From contig CALBIC010000135.1 in assembly GCA_937892915.1 (NCBI GenBank), forward strand, positions 1 through 42,070: a stretch of DNA of 42,070 nt, given 5' to 3'. Positions 25,447 through 34,149 of the stretch are shown one piece after another (positions within the stretch are counted from its first letter, which is position 1; each line of letters begins with the position of its first letter). Position numbers and translations under genes: made by a program. The stretch is from UBA5972 sp002430125 (GTDB lineage: Bacteria; Pseudomonadota; Alphaproteobacteria; Rhodobacterales; Rhodobacteraceae). The notes beneath the pieces are model-generated. The model saw only the letters and a list, made by a program, of their open reading frames with translations. It had not been told where the DNA came from and ran no database searches.

Positions 25447-26667
25447 ATGACCAAAACTGACAGCCAGACACTTCAAGTCAAAGACCTGCCGGTTTATCCG
25501 CCGCGCGACAAGGCGATCGACGATCACGCCTATATGAAACAGGTGATGCGCCTTGGCCCATTGGTGCGCGACGGTTATTTCGGCGTTCACACATTTTCCC
25601 ATCAACATATGCTGGATATGTTGTCCGATGACCTGACGCGGCAGCTTGAAACCGAAGGCATTGATCTGCTGGGGATCGGTGCCGGGGCGATCCGCGATTT
25701 CTTTGCCAATGTCATGCTGTTTTCCAACGGAACGGTGCATCGCAACCGCCGTGCGCCTCTGGCCCGCGCTTTTGCGTTTCCGATTGTCAAAGCGATGCGC
25801 GCGGATATTCGGGCGGCAGCAACGGCGATCATCAAACCCTTGCTCGGTGGCGGCGAGGTTGATTTTCTGGCTGATGTCGCTGGCCCGATGCCGGCACGGA
25901 TAATTGCCGGAATTCTGGGCGTGCCCGAGCGCGATATCCCGCATTTCACCACGCTTGTCTATTCCTCGATCCGCGTGCTTGCCAGCCGTTCACGAGGGAT
26001 TTTGCTTGAGGCCGAGGCAGATTTGGCACGCCTTAACACCTATGTTGCTGGTGTGTTGGCCGACCGGGCGAAATCGCCGCAACAGGATTTCCTTTCCGCC
26101 TATCTGGCGCGGGTGGCAGACAGCGCGCTTGATCCGACCGAAGTGAGGGTGCAAATCGTTGGCCTTATTTTGGCGGGGTCCGACACCACCCGTAGTTCCA
26201 TCGCCACGACCTTTGCGAGGTTGCTGGACCATCAAGACCAATGGGAAATGTTCAAAGCCGACCCTGATGCCCTGAAGGCCGATGTGACGGCTGAAGGTTT
26301 GCGATACGACCCCGTCGTTGGCAGCCTGTCGCGGATTGCCGCGCAGGATTTTATGCTGGCGGGGGTTCGCATCCCCACCGGATCGGTTTTGTTCATGTCG
26401 ATGATTGCCGCGTTGCGTGATCCGGCGATCTATGCTGATCCGGACCGTTTTAACATCACCCGTAAGGATCACCCGGCCCTGCATCCGGCTTTTGGCGGCG
26501 GCGGACATCGCTGTCTGGGCGAGGCTTTGGCGCGGGTCGAGATAGAGGAAACCCTGTCGGTTCTGGCCGAGCTTGCCCCAAACGCGCGGTTGATCGGGCC
26601 AGTGCCAACCCTGCGCGGGCTGACAGGGGTGCGCGGGATCAACGGGATGACGGTGGCCTTGGGCTGA
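25447..26667 (+). CDS. Cytochrome P450
   Basis: A 406-aa soluble bacterial P450 monooxygenase. The heme ligand is Cys356 in FGGGGHRCLG, the I-helix oxygen-activation motif is AGSDTT (residues 243-248), and the K-helix ExxR is Glu283-Arg286. No membrane anchor and no fused redox domain are present, so it needs a ferredoxin and reductase; neither is adjacent, though a putidaredoxin-reductase-like gene lies at 6475. GAGGGA precedes ATG 25447. It converges with the MarR gene, 27 bp apart. The substrate is not predictable; an amino-thiazoline or aromatic substrate would be speculation from its neighbours. Confidence 0.93.
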   Translation: MTKTDSQTLQVKDLPVYPPRDKAIDDHAYMKQVMRLGPLVRDGYFGVHTFSHQHMLDMLSDDLTRQLETEGIDLLGIGAGAIRDFFANVMLFSNGTVHRNRRAPLARAFAFPIVKAMRADIRAAATAIIKPLLGGGEVDFLADVAGPMPARIIAGILGVPERDIPHFTTLVYSSIRVLASRSRGILLEAEADLARLNTYVAGVLADRAKSPQQDFLSAYLARVADSALDPTEVRVQIVGLILAGSDTTRSSIATTFARLLDHQDQWEMFKADPDALKADVTAEGLRYDPVVGSLSRIAAQDFMLAGVRIPTGSVLFMSMIAALRDPAIYADPDRFNITRKDHPALHPAFGGGGHRCLGEALARVEIEETLSVLAELAPNARLIGPVPTLRGLTGVRGINGMTVALG

Positions 26668-26694
26668 GCGGATATTGCGGCGCCAAATAGCAGT

Positions 26695-27141
26695 TTAGTT
26701 TTGCCGGGCGCGCGCCAACAAAGTCCGCAGTCGCTGTTTCAGATCAGCAATATCAGCGTCGGAATAATCCTGCAAAATCGCCGTCTCATGCGCCCGTGCT
26801 TTTTCGATCTTGTCGCGGGCCATGTCGCGGCCCTTATCGGTCAAGTCGACCAATACGCCACGGCGGTCGTCGTCGCTGTGATGGCGCGCGACGATCCCTT
26901 GTTTGCACAGCCGGTCAAGCGTGCGTGTCAGGGTTGGCTGCTTCATCAGGCTTTTGCGCGCCAATGCCCCCACATTCAGCCGGACATTTGGGTATAGCGA
27001 CCCGAGTATCCTCCACGTCGTCACCGAAATACCTTCGGCTTGCATTTCAGCGTGAAACGCGTCGCTGGCCGCTGCACTGGCATGGGCCAGCAGATACAGC
27101 AGATATTCGTCGGTAAAGTTTTCGCTGTCAGCCGGGGACAT
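26695..27141 (-). CDS. MarR family transcriptional regulator
   Basis: A 148-aa winged-helix repressor of the MarR family, which usually releases DNA on binding a small phenolic or aromatic ligand. The core reads ISVTTWRILGSLYP, LARKSLMKQPTLTRTLDRLCKQGIV (recognition helix region) and the wing with DDDRRGVLVDLTDKG. ATG 27141 (MSPADSENF) is preferred; an extension to 27234 would lie deep in the flavin reductase gene. It overlaps the flavin reductase stop by 14 bp and is the second gene of that operon. The 27-bp palindrome at 27635 is the likely operator, controlling both its own operon and the catabolic genes on the other strand. Confidence 0.92.
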   Translation of the reverse strand: MSPADSENFTDEYLLYLLAHASAAASDAFHAEMQAEGISVTTWRILGSLYPNVRLNVGALARKSLMKQPTLTRTLDRLCKQGIVARHHSDDDRRGVLVDLTDKGRDMARDKIEKARAHETAILQDYSDADIADLKQRLRTLLARARQN

Positions 27142-27610
27142 GCGCCGTGCCGTATTTGCCGGAAAAGAACAGCAGGGGTTCCAGGTCACATTGCTCGCAT
27201 TCTTCAACCGCGCCGAAGAAAACAACGTGATCACCGGCCTCGATTGTCATGGTTCGGCGGCATTCAAACGTGGCGATTGTGCCTTTGATCACCGGCAAAT
27301 TCGCGATACCCCGATGCCAGTCCACACTGGCGAAACGGTCTTCAGCAGGGCGCGCGAACGTGTCGCTGATCTCGCGCTGGTTGCTTGCCAGCATGTTGAT
27401 CGCGAAATGGCTGGAATTGCGGAACACATCCAGATTGGGCGACTTTGTCACCAGCGACCACAGCACCAATGGCGGGTCCAGCGAGACCGAGCTGAACGAG
27501 TTAATCGTCAACCCGATTGGCGCCCCGCTTGGGTCTGTCGATGTGGCTACCGCTACACCGGTAGCGAATTTTCCGAAAGCTCGGCGTAAGGCCATTGATT
27601 TTTCGTCCAC
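27128..27610 (-). CDS. Flavin reductase family protein (HpaC-like)
   Basis: A 160-aa NAD(P)H:flavin oxidoreductase of the PF01613 split-barrel type, which supplies reduced FMN or FAD to a two-component flavin monooxygenase. Visible motifs are RRAFGKFATGVAVAT, GLTINSFSSVSLDPPLVLWS and FAINMLASNQ. GTG 27610 is chosen because AAGGAAA lies just upstream; the frame is open to a TTG at 27655, which would place the start inside the palindromic operator. Divergence from a NicX-like operon containing an acyl-CoA-dehydrogenase-fold flavoprotein suggests that protein as the monooxygenase partner; this is inference. Confidence 0.9.
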   Translation of the reverse strand: MDEKSMALRRAFGKFATGVAVATSTDPSGAPIGLTINSFSSVSLDPPLVLWSLVTKSPNLDVFRNSSHFAINMLASNQREISDTFARPAEDRFASVDWHRGIANLPVIKGTIATFECRRTMTIEAGDHVVFFGAVEECEQCDLEPLLFFSGKYGTAHVPG

Positions 27611-27634
27611 GCCGTTTCCTTTCGATGTTAAGAT

Positions 27635-27661
27635 ATTACTTTGAATATATTCCAAAGTAAT
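27635..27661. promoter_or_regulatory. 27-bp palindrome, probable MarR operator
   Basis: Perfect 9-bp arms ATTACTTTG and CAAAGTAAT flank a 9-bp AT-rich centre (AATATATTC) in the 113-bp divergent region between the flavin reductase and NicX-like genes. Size, symmetry and position are those of MarR-type operators, and a MarR gene is in the divergent operon. The TATATT centre could overlap a promoter -10 element. Binding is inferred. Confidence 0.75.
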
Positions 27662-27723
27662 CTATTTAACAAGTAGAAACCGCGACATTCTGTCATGCGG
27701 GCGATTCTGACAGGGGGGTTCTG

Positions 27724-28761
27724 ATGTTGAATGACCGGATCGAAGCCAAGTGGATCGACGCTTTTGAAACCACGTTTCGGGCGTGCAAGGTGGATGCCAG
27801 CCAAACCGCGATCATCCTTTCGGAAACCCAAAGCCGTGATCTGAACGTGCATCTGGCGGAACTGGCGCTGTCGCGCATCGGCGTGCCATTTTACCACCTG
27901 AAGGTTCCAACACCGCGCAATACCTCGCCTGCAATCCTGCGCTCGACCGGCACTTGCGTCGCGTTGAATGGTCAGGAAAAGGCGGTTGCGGCGCTGGCAT
28001 CGGTTGATTTCATCGTCGATCTGACCCTGGAAGGTTTGATGCATTCACCGCAAACCCAGACCATCCTGAAGGGTGGTGCGCGGATTATGAACATCAGCAA
28101 CGAGCATCCCGATATGCTGGAACGTGCCATGCCGGACGAGGATTTGAAGGACCGCACGCTGGCCGCAGCGCGGTTGTGTCGCAAATCCACTGCGATGACA
28201 GTAACCAGCGATGCAGGCACGGATTTGACTGTGGACATGACCGGCAACAACACAGTTGGCATCTGGGGCTGGACGGATAAACCCGGTACGCTGGCGCATT
28301 GGCCCGGCGGCATCATCGTATCGTTTCCACGCTCGGGCAGCGTCAACGGGCGGTTGGTGTTTCAACCCGGCGATATGAACCTGACCTTCAAGAAATACTT
28401 TGACGACGAGGTGATTTTCACGCTGGAAGGCGATTACGTCACCAAGATCGAAGGCCGGGGTACTGATGCGCGTTTGATGCGCAATTACCTTGAAGCATTC
28501 GGTGATCGCGAGGCTTATGCCACCAGCCATGTCGGTTGGGGCCTGCACAAAGCCGCGCGGTACGAGGCGTTAACCATGTATGACCAGCGCGATATGAACG
28601 CGACCGAACTGCGCGCCGTTGCCGGAAATTTCCTTTACTCAACCGGGGCTAATGAATTCGCGGGTCGCTTCACCCAAGGCCATTTCGATTTGCCGATGAT
28701 GGGCACCACTATCACGGTCGATGAAACCTGTGTTGTCAAAGACGGGGTTTTAACCGCGTGA
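27724..28761 (+). CDS. 2,5-dihydroxypyridine 5,6-dioxygenase-like protein (NicX family, M29 fold)
   Basis: A 345-aa mononuclear iron enzyme related to NicX, which opens the ring of 2,5-dihydroxypyridine to N-formylmaleamate in nicotinate catabolism. The iron triad described for Pseudomonas NicX (two His and one Asp) is matched by His269 in SHVGWGL, and His320 and Asp322 in GHFDLPM. Other shared blocks are HSPQTQTILKGGARI, DKPGTLAHWPGG and GNFLYSTGAN. Some databases label this family as aminopeptidase M29/leucyl aminopeptidase. GGGGGG precedes ATG 27724. Its stop overlaps the hydrolase start (GTGA). The exact substrate may be another dihydroxylated N-heterocycle. Confidence 0.85.
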   Translation: MLNDRIEAKWIDAFETTFRACKVDASQTAIILSETQSRDLNVHLAELALSRIGVPFYHLKVPTPRNTSPAILRSTGTCVALNGQEKAVAALASVDFIVDLTLEGLMHSPQTQTILKGGARIMNISNEHPDMLERAMPDEDLKDRTLAAARLCRKSTAMTVTSDAGTDLTVDMTGNNTVGIWGWTDKPGTLAHWPGGIIVSFPRSGSVNGRLVFQPGDMNLTFKKYFDDEVIFTLEGDYVTKIEGRGTDARLMRNYLEAFGDREAYATSHVGWGLHKAARYEALTMYDQRDMNATELRAVAGNFLYSTGANEFAGRFTQGHFDLPMMGTTITVDETCVVKDGVLTA

Positions 28762-29540
28762 AACTAGCGGCAGGAATAACCTATGACGACAGCGGCGCGG
28801 GCGGCGTGCCGATCATCTGTCTGCACGGGATCGGCGGCGACACCACCAGTTTTCAGCCGCAGCTTGACGGGCTGTCTGACAGCAATCGGGTGATCGCTTG
28901 GAACATGCCGGGTTATGGTGGCTCAACCGCGTTGACCCCACCGACATTCCCGGCGCTGGCTGATGCGCTAAAGGGTTTTTTGGATGCGCTGGGTCTTGCG
29001 AAAGCGCATCTGTGTGGCCAATCCATCGGCGGTATGCTGGCGTTGGAAATGGCCTGCACATACCCCGAATACGTCGCCTCGCTGGCCCTGATTGGCACCA
29101 CCCCGGCTTTTGGTGGCCGCGACGACAGCTTCCGTGACCAGTTCGTCGCGGCACGCTTGAAACCGCTTGATGCCGGAAAATCCCTTGCGGAACTGGCCGA
29201 GACCTTTGTCGCTGAAATCACCGGCCCGATTGCGTCACCTGCCACAATCACGGCGGCCCAAGCCACGATGGCCGCCGTTCCCGAGGCCACTTACCGCGAC
29301 ATTATCCGCTGTTTGACGACCTTTAACCGTCGCGATGATATTGCGGGACTGACCATTCCAGTTTGCCTGATCTCAGGCGAACACGACCAGAATGCCCCCG
29401 CCAAAACAATGGCTCGCATGGCTGAAAAAATCCCGCGCTCCGAGTATCACAATATCCTCGGTGCGGGTCATCTGATCAACCTTGAAGCAGGTGCACAAAC
29501 CAACGCCATCCTGACCGAATTTTACCGGAGACACTCATGA
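28758..29540 (+). CDS. Alpha/beta-fold hydrolase (possible N-formylmaleamate deformylase-like role)
   Basis: A 260-aa alpha/beta hydrolase. The likely triad is Ser89 in the elbow GQSIGG, Asp210 in SGEHDQN and His238 in GAGHLIN; the oxyanion-hole motif is HGIGGD. In nicotinate catabolism an alpha/beta hydrolase (NicD) deformylates the NicX product, so a gene overlapping the NicX-like gene by 4 bp (GTGA) is a good candidate for the next step. Sequence similarity to NicD is only general; it could equally hydrolyse another ring-cleavage product or an ester. The GTG start is supported by the overlap. The stop overlaps the next ATG (ATGA). Confidence 0.88.
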   Translation: MKLAAGITYDDSGAGGVPIICLHGIGGDTTSFQPQLDGLSDSNRVIAWNMPGYGGSTALTPPTFPALADALKGFLDALGLAKAHLCGQSIGGMLALEMACTYPEYVASLALIGTTPAFGGRDDSFRDQFVAARLKPLDAGKSLAELAETFVAEITGPIASPATITAAQATMAAVPEATYRDIIRCLTTFNRRDDIAGLTIPVCLISGEHDQNAPAKTMARMAEKIPRSEYHNILGAGHLINLEAGAQTNAILTEFYRRHS

Positions 29541-30787
29541 CCCAAGATGCACCGATTTTTGATCCCGCCACATGGGGCCTGACGGAACAGCAAGCCGAAC
29601 TGTCCTCTTTGGCGCGCAAACTGGGGCAGGAAAAGTTCGCGCCACGGGCTGCAAAATATGACCGCGAAGCCAGCTTTCCGACAGAAAACTACAAGGATTT
29701 CTTTGACAGCGGCATGATGGGTATCGCCATTCCAAAAGAATATGGCGGCCATGGCGCTGATTTCAAAACCTATATGCTGACGGCAGCCGAAATCGGCCGG
29801 TATTGCGGGTCAACCGCGCTGACCTTCAACATGCATGTCTGCTCCTGCCTGTGGTCAGGCTTTCTGCTGGATACGTTTGATATGCCTGACGCGATGCGCG
29901 CTGAACATAACAAAACCCGCGAACACCACTATCGTCGCATTTTGGACGATGGCGCTATTTACGCACAGCCGTTTTCCGAAGGCGGGGCGGCTGCTGCCGG
30001 GTCCAAGGCATTTGGCACGACGGCCCTGAAGGTTGATGGCGGCTGGCTGATCAACGGCAAGAAAATATTTGCCTCGCTGTCTGGTCACGCGAATTATTAC
30101 GGCGCGCTGTGCACCGAGATTTCGTCGAAAGACGAAGACCCCGACCGCGCCAACACCATGTATATCGCCGTTCCGGCCAACAGCGACGGCGTGACTGTCG
30201 AGGGCGACTGGGATCCGCTGGGCATGCGCGGCACGGTTTCGCGCAACCTGATTTTCAAAGACGTGTTTGTGCCAAGTGACGCCAAGCTGATGCCATCTGG
30301 CATTTACTTTCAAGCCGCCAAACGCTGGCCGCACATGTTCATGACCCTGACGCCTGCCTATATGGGGCTGGCGCAGGCCGCCTATGATTTCACCGTTAAA
30401 TATCTGCGCGGTGAAATGCCCGGTACACCGCCAGTCAAGCGCCGGATGTACCCAACCAAACAAATCGCGGTGGCGCAAATGCGGATCATGCTGGAGCAGA
30501 CCAAATCCCTGTGGTTTCAGGCAATTACCGAGGCTGGCCCCAACCCGACCCGCGACAGCCTGCTGCGCGCATGGGCGGCGCAATATACTGTGATGGAGAA
30601 TTCCAACGAGATCGCGCAACTGGCAATCCGCACTTGTGGCGGGCAGTCAATGTTGCGCAGCTTGCATCTGGAGCGCATCTATCGCGACAGCCGCTGTGGC
30701 GCGCTAATGCTGCCTTGGACCAGCGAATTATGCCTTGATATGTTGGGCAAGGGCACGCTTTACGAAAGCGGCGAGCGCGACGAATGA
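29537..30787 (+). CDS. Acyl-CoA dehydrogenase-fold flavoprotein (dehydrogenase or flavin monooxygenase)
   Basis: A 416-aa protein with the three-part acyl-CoA dehydrogenase fold: an N-terminal helical domain to about residue 135, a middle beta domain with AQPFSEGGAAAAG and INGKKIFAS, and a C-terminal helical domain. The usual catalytic Glu region (YEGTSE in many family members) reads LPWTSE (Pro393-Trp394), so the canonical base is missing. This also occurs in isovaleryl-type enzymes with the base elsewhere and in monooxygenases of this fold. With a flavin reductase divergently encoded, a two-component monooxygenase role is attractive, but the downstream CoA ligase favours a CoA-thioester dehydrogenase. 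Coupled on both sides by ATGA overlaps. Confidence 0.88.
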   Translation: MTQDAPIFDPATWGLTEQQAELSSLARKLGQEKFAPRAAKYDREASFPTENYKDFFDSGMMGIAIPKEYGGHGADFKTYMLTAAEIGRYCGSTALTFNMHVCSCLWSGFLLDTFDMPDAMRAEHNKTREHHYRRILDDGAIYAQPFSEGGAAAAGSKAFGTTALKVDGGWLINGKKIFASLSGHANYYGALCTEISSKDEDPDRANTMYIAVPANSDGVTVEGDWDPLGMRGTVSRNLIFKDVFVPSDAKLMPSGIYFQAAKRWPHMFMTLTPAYMGLAQAAYDFTVKYLRGEMPGTPPVKRRMYPTKQIAVAQMRIMLEQTKSLWFQAITEAGPNPTRDSLLRAWAAQYTVMENSNEIAQLAIRTCGGQSMLRSLHLERIYRDSRCGALMLPWTSELCLDMLGKGTLYESGERDE

Positions 30788-32298
30788 TGGGCGCGAAAAC
30801 CCAGAGCATCGACAGCTGGCTAAAGGCGCATGCCACCCACCAGCCCAATCATCCGGCGGTTCATTTTGAAGGCCATACCTGGACCTATCGTGCCTTTTCA
30901 GATTGGGTCGAACAAGTGGCCGTGGCCCTCCAACACTCGCTTGGTCTGAAGCGCGGTGATCGTGTGGCCTATTATGGCAAGAACTGCGATACCGAAGTGG
31001 CGCTGTTCTTTGCCTGCGCCCGTTTGGGGCTGATCATTGTGCCACTGAATTGGCGGCTGGTTCCGGCCGAACTGAACTATATCCTTGGCGACAGCGGTGC
31101 CAAAGTCCTGTTTCACGATGACAATTTTCTGGATCAGGTGCCAGCGGCGCTGGTCGGGTTGGCGACACTTGCCGTTAACACCAGTGACCGACTGGACGCC
31201 TTGATCGATAAATCTCAGGGCTTGGCAGTGGCGACCGATGCAGACCTGTCTGACCCGATGTTCATCGTCTATACCTCTGGCACAACGGGCCGCCCTAAGG
31301 GGGCGGTGCTGACACAAGAATCGATCCTGTGGAACGCGATCATCAGCGTTCACGCGCATGATTTTACCCCGGCAGATCACATTCTGAACATGCTGCCGCT
31401 GTTTCACGTCGGCGGGATCAACATCCAGATGATGCCCTGCTTTTTCATCGGCGGCACGATGACCCTGCATCCGGCTTTTGATGCCGATGAAACGATCCGG
31501 GCGCTGGAATATCAAGGCATTACCACAACCGTTTGCGTGCCAACCGTGATGAAAGCGCTGATGTTTCACCCGGATTGGGGGGACTTGAAACTGCCAACCC
31601 TGCGTCTGTTCAACACCGGTTCTACTGATGTTCCGGTCGAGATTATCGAGGCCAATCATAAACGCGGTATCCCGATGGTGCAGGTTTATGGCGCCACCGA
31701 AACCGGCCCCATCGCCACCTATCAAAAAGCCCATGAAGCCCGGTCAACCCAAGGTTCAATCGGTCGCTGCGGGGCGCATACGCAAGTGAAACTGATGCTT
31801 GCAGATGCCACCGAAGCGCCATTGGGTGAGCCCGGCGAAATCTGGGTCAAAGGCCCAAACAATTTCAGCCATTACTGGAACAATCCTGAGGCAACAGAGG
31901 CCGCGTTGGTGGACGGTTGGTTTCGCACAGGCGATATCGCGGTTCAGGACGAAAACGGCCTTTACTGGTTTGCCGACCGGGTGAAACACGTCATCATCTC
32001 GGGCGGCGAAAACATCTATCCTGCCGAACTTGAACGCGTGTTGGGCCGGATCCCCGGCATCAGGGAATGCGCTGTCGTCGGGCGCGCACATCCCAAATGG
32101 GGCGAAGTGCCGGTCGCGGCGGTTGTCATCACCAAAAACGGACCAGACCGCGCCACGATTCTGGCTGCATTCACCGACAAAATTGCGCGGTTCAAGCACC
32201 CCAAAGACGTGGTATTTCTTCCGGCGCTGCCGCGCAACACAATGGGCAAGGTCTTGGCTTCGGAAGTGCGCAAATTGGTGGCGGCGGCACCTGACTAG
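30784..32298 (+). CDS. AMP-dependent acyl-CoA synthetase/ligase
   Basis: A 504-aa ANL-superfamily enzyme that activates a carboxylic acid through an acyl-AMP to its CoA thioester. Motifs in order: phosphate-binding YTSGTTGRPKG at residues 163-173, YGATETGP, GWFRTGD, the hinge region DRVKHVIISGGENIYP, and the C-terminal catalytic Lys in PRNTMGKVLASEVRK. The length and the absence of extra domains fit fatty-acid or aromatic-acid CoA ligases. It overlaps the flavoprotein stop (ATGATG; ATG 30784 or 30787). As last gene of the NicX-like operon it may activate the ring acid before hydroxylation or a ring-cleavage acid after it. A convergent SulP gene follows 72 bp away. Confidence 0.92.
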   Translation: MMGAKTQSIDSWLKAHATHQPNHPAVHFEGHTWTYRAFSDWVEQVAVALQHSLGLKRGDRVAYYGKNCDTEVALFFACARLGLIIVPLNWRLVPAELNYILGDSGAKVLFHDDNFLDQVPAALVGLATLAVNTSDRLDALIDKSQGLAVATDADLSDPMFIVYTSGTTGRPKGAVLTQESILWNAIISVHAHDFTPADHILNMLPLFHVGGINIQMMPCFFIGGTMTLHPAFDADETIRALEYQGITTTVCVPTVMKALMFHPDWGDLKLPTLRLFNTGSTDVPVEIIEANHKRGIPMVQVYGATETGPIATYQKAHEARSTQGSIGRCGAHTQVKLMLADATEAPLGEPGEIWVKGPNNFSHYWNNPEATEAALVDGWFRTGDIAVQDENGLYWFADRVKHVIISGGENIYPAELERVLGRIPGIRECAVVGRAHPKWGEVPVAAVVITKNGPDRATILAAFTDKIARFKHPKDVVFLPALPRNTMGKVLASEVRKLVAAAPD

Positions 32299-32370
32299 AA
32301 CGTTTTGTGTTTTATCTCAATCGAGCGTCGTAAAACGCTTCAAAACAAATGCAAAACGCCTTAATGCGCT

Positions 32371-34020
32371 TCAATCTTGCAGCGCCACCGCAAGCGACGA
32401 GGCAACATTTGCATCGTCAGACGTCATACCGATGTTCGTCAGCATGGCTTTTTGTGGTGCATCCAAGCCGCAAAGGCGCACCGCAATACCTTGCTTGCGC
32501 GCCTGTCGGATCGCATTCAACAAGCTGTTCGCTCCGGTCGTATCCAACAACTGAACCTCGCTCAGATCCAGAACCAAGCGCGTTGGCTTGGCTGCGATCC
32601 GGTCAAGAACACTGTCAGCAATCGGCGCCGAACCAAAGAAAAACGCGCCACTGATGCGGATGACAGCAGTGTTCGGATCAGTGATAACCCCATCACCAAA
32701 CGGCACTTCGACGTCATGATGGTGCACCGATGTCAGCTGTGACATGCGCCGGGTAAAGATAAACGACCCAAGCGCCACACCAATAACAATCGCCTCGATA
32801 AGGTCGCGAAAAACGGTCAGCAACAGCGTTGTCAACAGAACGGCTGCTTCAGGGCGGTTGCTGCGCAGAAAACCGGCAATCGCCCTGAAGTCGATCATAT
32901 GCCAGGCGATCATTACCAGTACCCCGGCCAAAGCGGCCAACGGAATGGCCCCGGCCAAAGGGGCAAGCAGCATCAACACGAAAAGCAACGCAACGGAATG
33001 CAACATTCCCGCAACCGGCCCATGCGCCCCGGCCCGCACGTTCGTGGCGGTCCGGGCGATCGTGCCGGTGACGCAAAATCCGCCGAAAAACGACACCCCG
33101 ATATTGGCAATTCCCTGCGCAACCAATTCCATGTTGGACCGGTGCCTGCGCCCGGTCATACTGTCCGCAACAACGGCCGACAAAAGGCTTTCAATCGCGC
33201 CAAGCAGCGTGAAGCCCAATGCATCCGGTAAAACAGCGATTACCTTTTCGGTGGAAAGATCAGGCAACCGCGGCATTGGCAGACCGCGGGCAAGCTCTCC
33301 AAATTGCGACGCGACGGTCGCGATTTTCAGATCAAACAGGTAGGTGACAAATGCCGCCCCGGAAATGGCGATCAACATGCCCGGAAGGTCGGGCCGCAAC
33401 CGGCGTAAGGCATATATTGCCAACACAACCGCGAACGCAACCGCGGCGCTAACCGGGTTGAAACCGCCGATCAGCGGCAACAGAAAGGTTAGTTTTTCAA
33501 GTAAAGGACCGGGCTCGGCCGTGGGTGGGCTTAACCCCAGAAAGGGCGTTATCTGACTGGCCAGAATGATGAGGCCGATGCCCGCCGTAAACCCGATGGT
33601 CACCGGATAAGGAATGTATTTGACAAAAGTTCCCAACCGCAAGCCGCCTGCAACCGTCAGGAAAATCCCGGAAAGTAAGGTGGCCAGAACCAGCCCATCC
33701 ACGCCGTGCCGGATCACCGTGGCGCCAACCAGAACGATAAATGCGCCAGCAGGTCCACCAATCTGAAACCGGCTGCCGCCCAAAAGGGAAACCAGAAATC
33801 CACCAATGATTGCGGTGATCAAACCGCGATCAGGCGATACCCCACAGGCAATCGCGATTGCCATGGACAGCGGTAAAGCAACCACCGCAACCGTCAAGCC
33901 CGCCAGAAGATCCGAACGAAACTGCGCGACTGCATAGCCTTCGGACAACACGGTTACGAGTTTTGGTGTAAACCCCAGCGGCCAAACCTGCCGGATTTTC
34001 ATGCGCAAAGACGACGCCAT
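32371..34020 (-). CDS. SulP family inorganic anion transporter with STAS domain
   Basis: A 549-aa inner-membrane transporter of the SulP/SLC26 family, which carries sulfate, bicarbonate or dicarboxylates. About 10-14 hydrophobic segments cover residues 30-430, beginning with the signature DLLAGLTVAVVALPLSMAIAIACG. A C-terminal cytoplasmic STAS domain (about residues 450-545) has LDLSEVQLLDTTGANSLL. ATG 34020 (MASSLRMK) is preceded by AAGGAG at ideal distance, so the open frame up to TTG 34050 is not used. Substrate specificity cannot be read from sequence. It stands alone, convergent with the CoA ligase gene. Confidence 0.93.
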   Translation of the reverse strand: MASSLRMKIRQVWPLGFTPKLVTVLSEGYAVAQFRSDLLAGLTVAVVALPLSMAIAIACGVSPDRGLITAIIGGFLVSLLGGSRFQIGGPAGAFIVLVGATVIRHGVDGLVLATLLSGIFLTVAGGLRLGTFVKYIPYPVTIGFTAGIGLIILASQITPFLGLSPPTAEPGPLLEKLTFLLPLIGGFNPVSAAVAFAVVLAIYALRRLRPDLPGMLIAISGAAFVTYLFDLKIATVASQFGELARGLPMPRLPDLSTEKVIAVLPDALGFTLLGAIESLLSAVVADSMTGRRHRSNMELVAQGIANIGVSFFGGFCVTGTIARTATNVRAGAHGPVAGMLHSVALLFVLMLLAPLAGAIPLAALAGVLVMIAWHMIDFRAIAGFLRSNRPEAAVLLTTLLLTVFRDLIEAIVIGVALGSFIFTRRMSQLTSVHHHDVEVPFGDGVITDPNTAVIRISGAFFFGSAPIADSVLDRIAAKPTRLVLDLSEVQLLDTTGANSLLNAIRQARKQGIAVRLCGLDAPQKAMLTNIGMTSDDANVASSLAVALQD

Positions 34021-34149
34021 TTCAGGCTCCTTGACCGGGCCAGAATTCAACCCGGCAAAACCTTTGTTTCAAGATTGTCCGGTCGCGTCAATTTCAATCG
34101 CCAAATTACTGACCGCTCCACGCAGACTGTATGTTTTCCAAACACCAGT

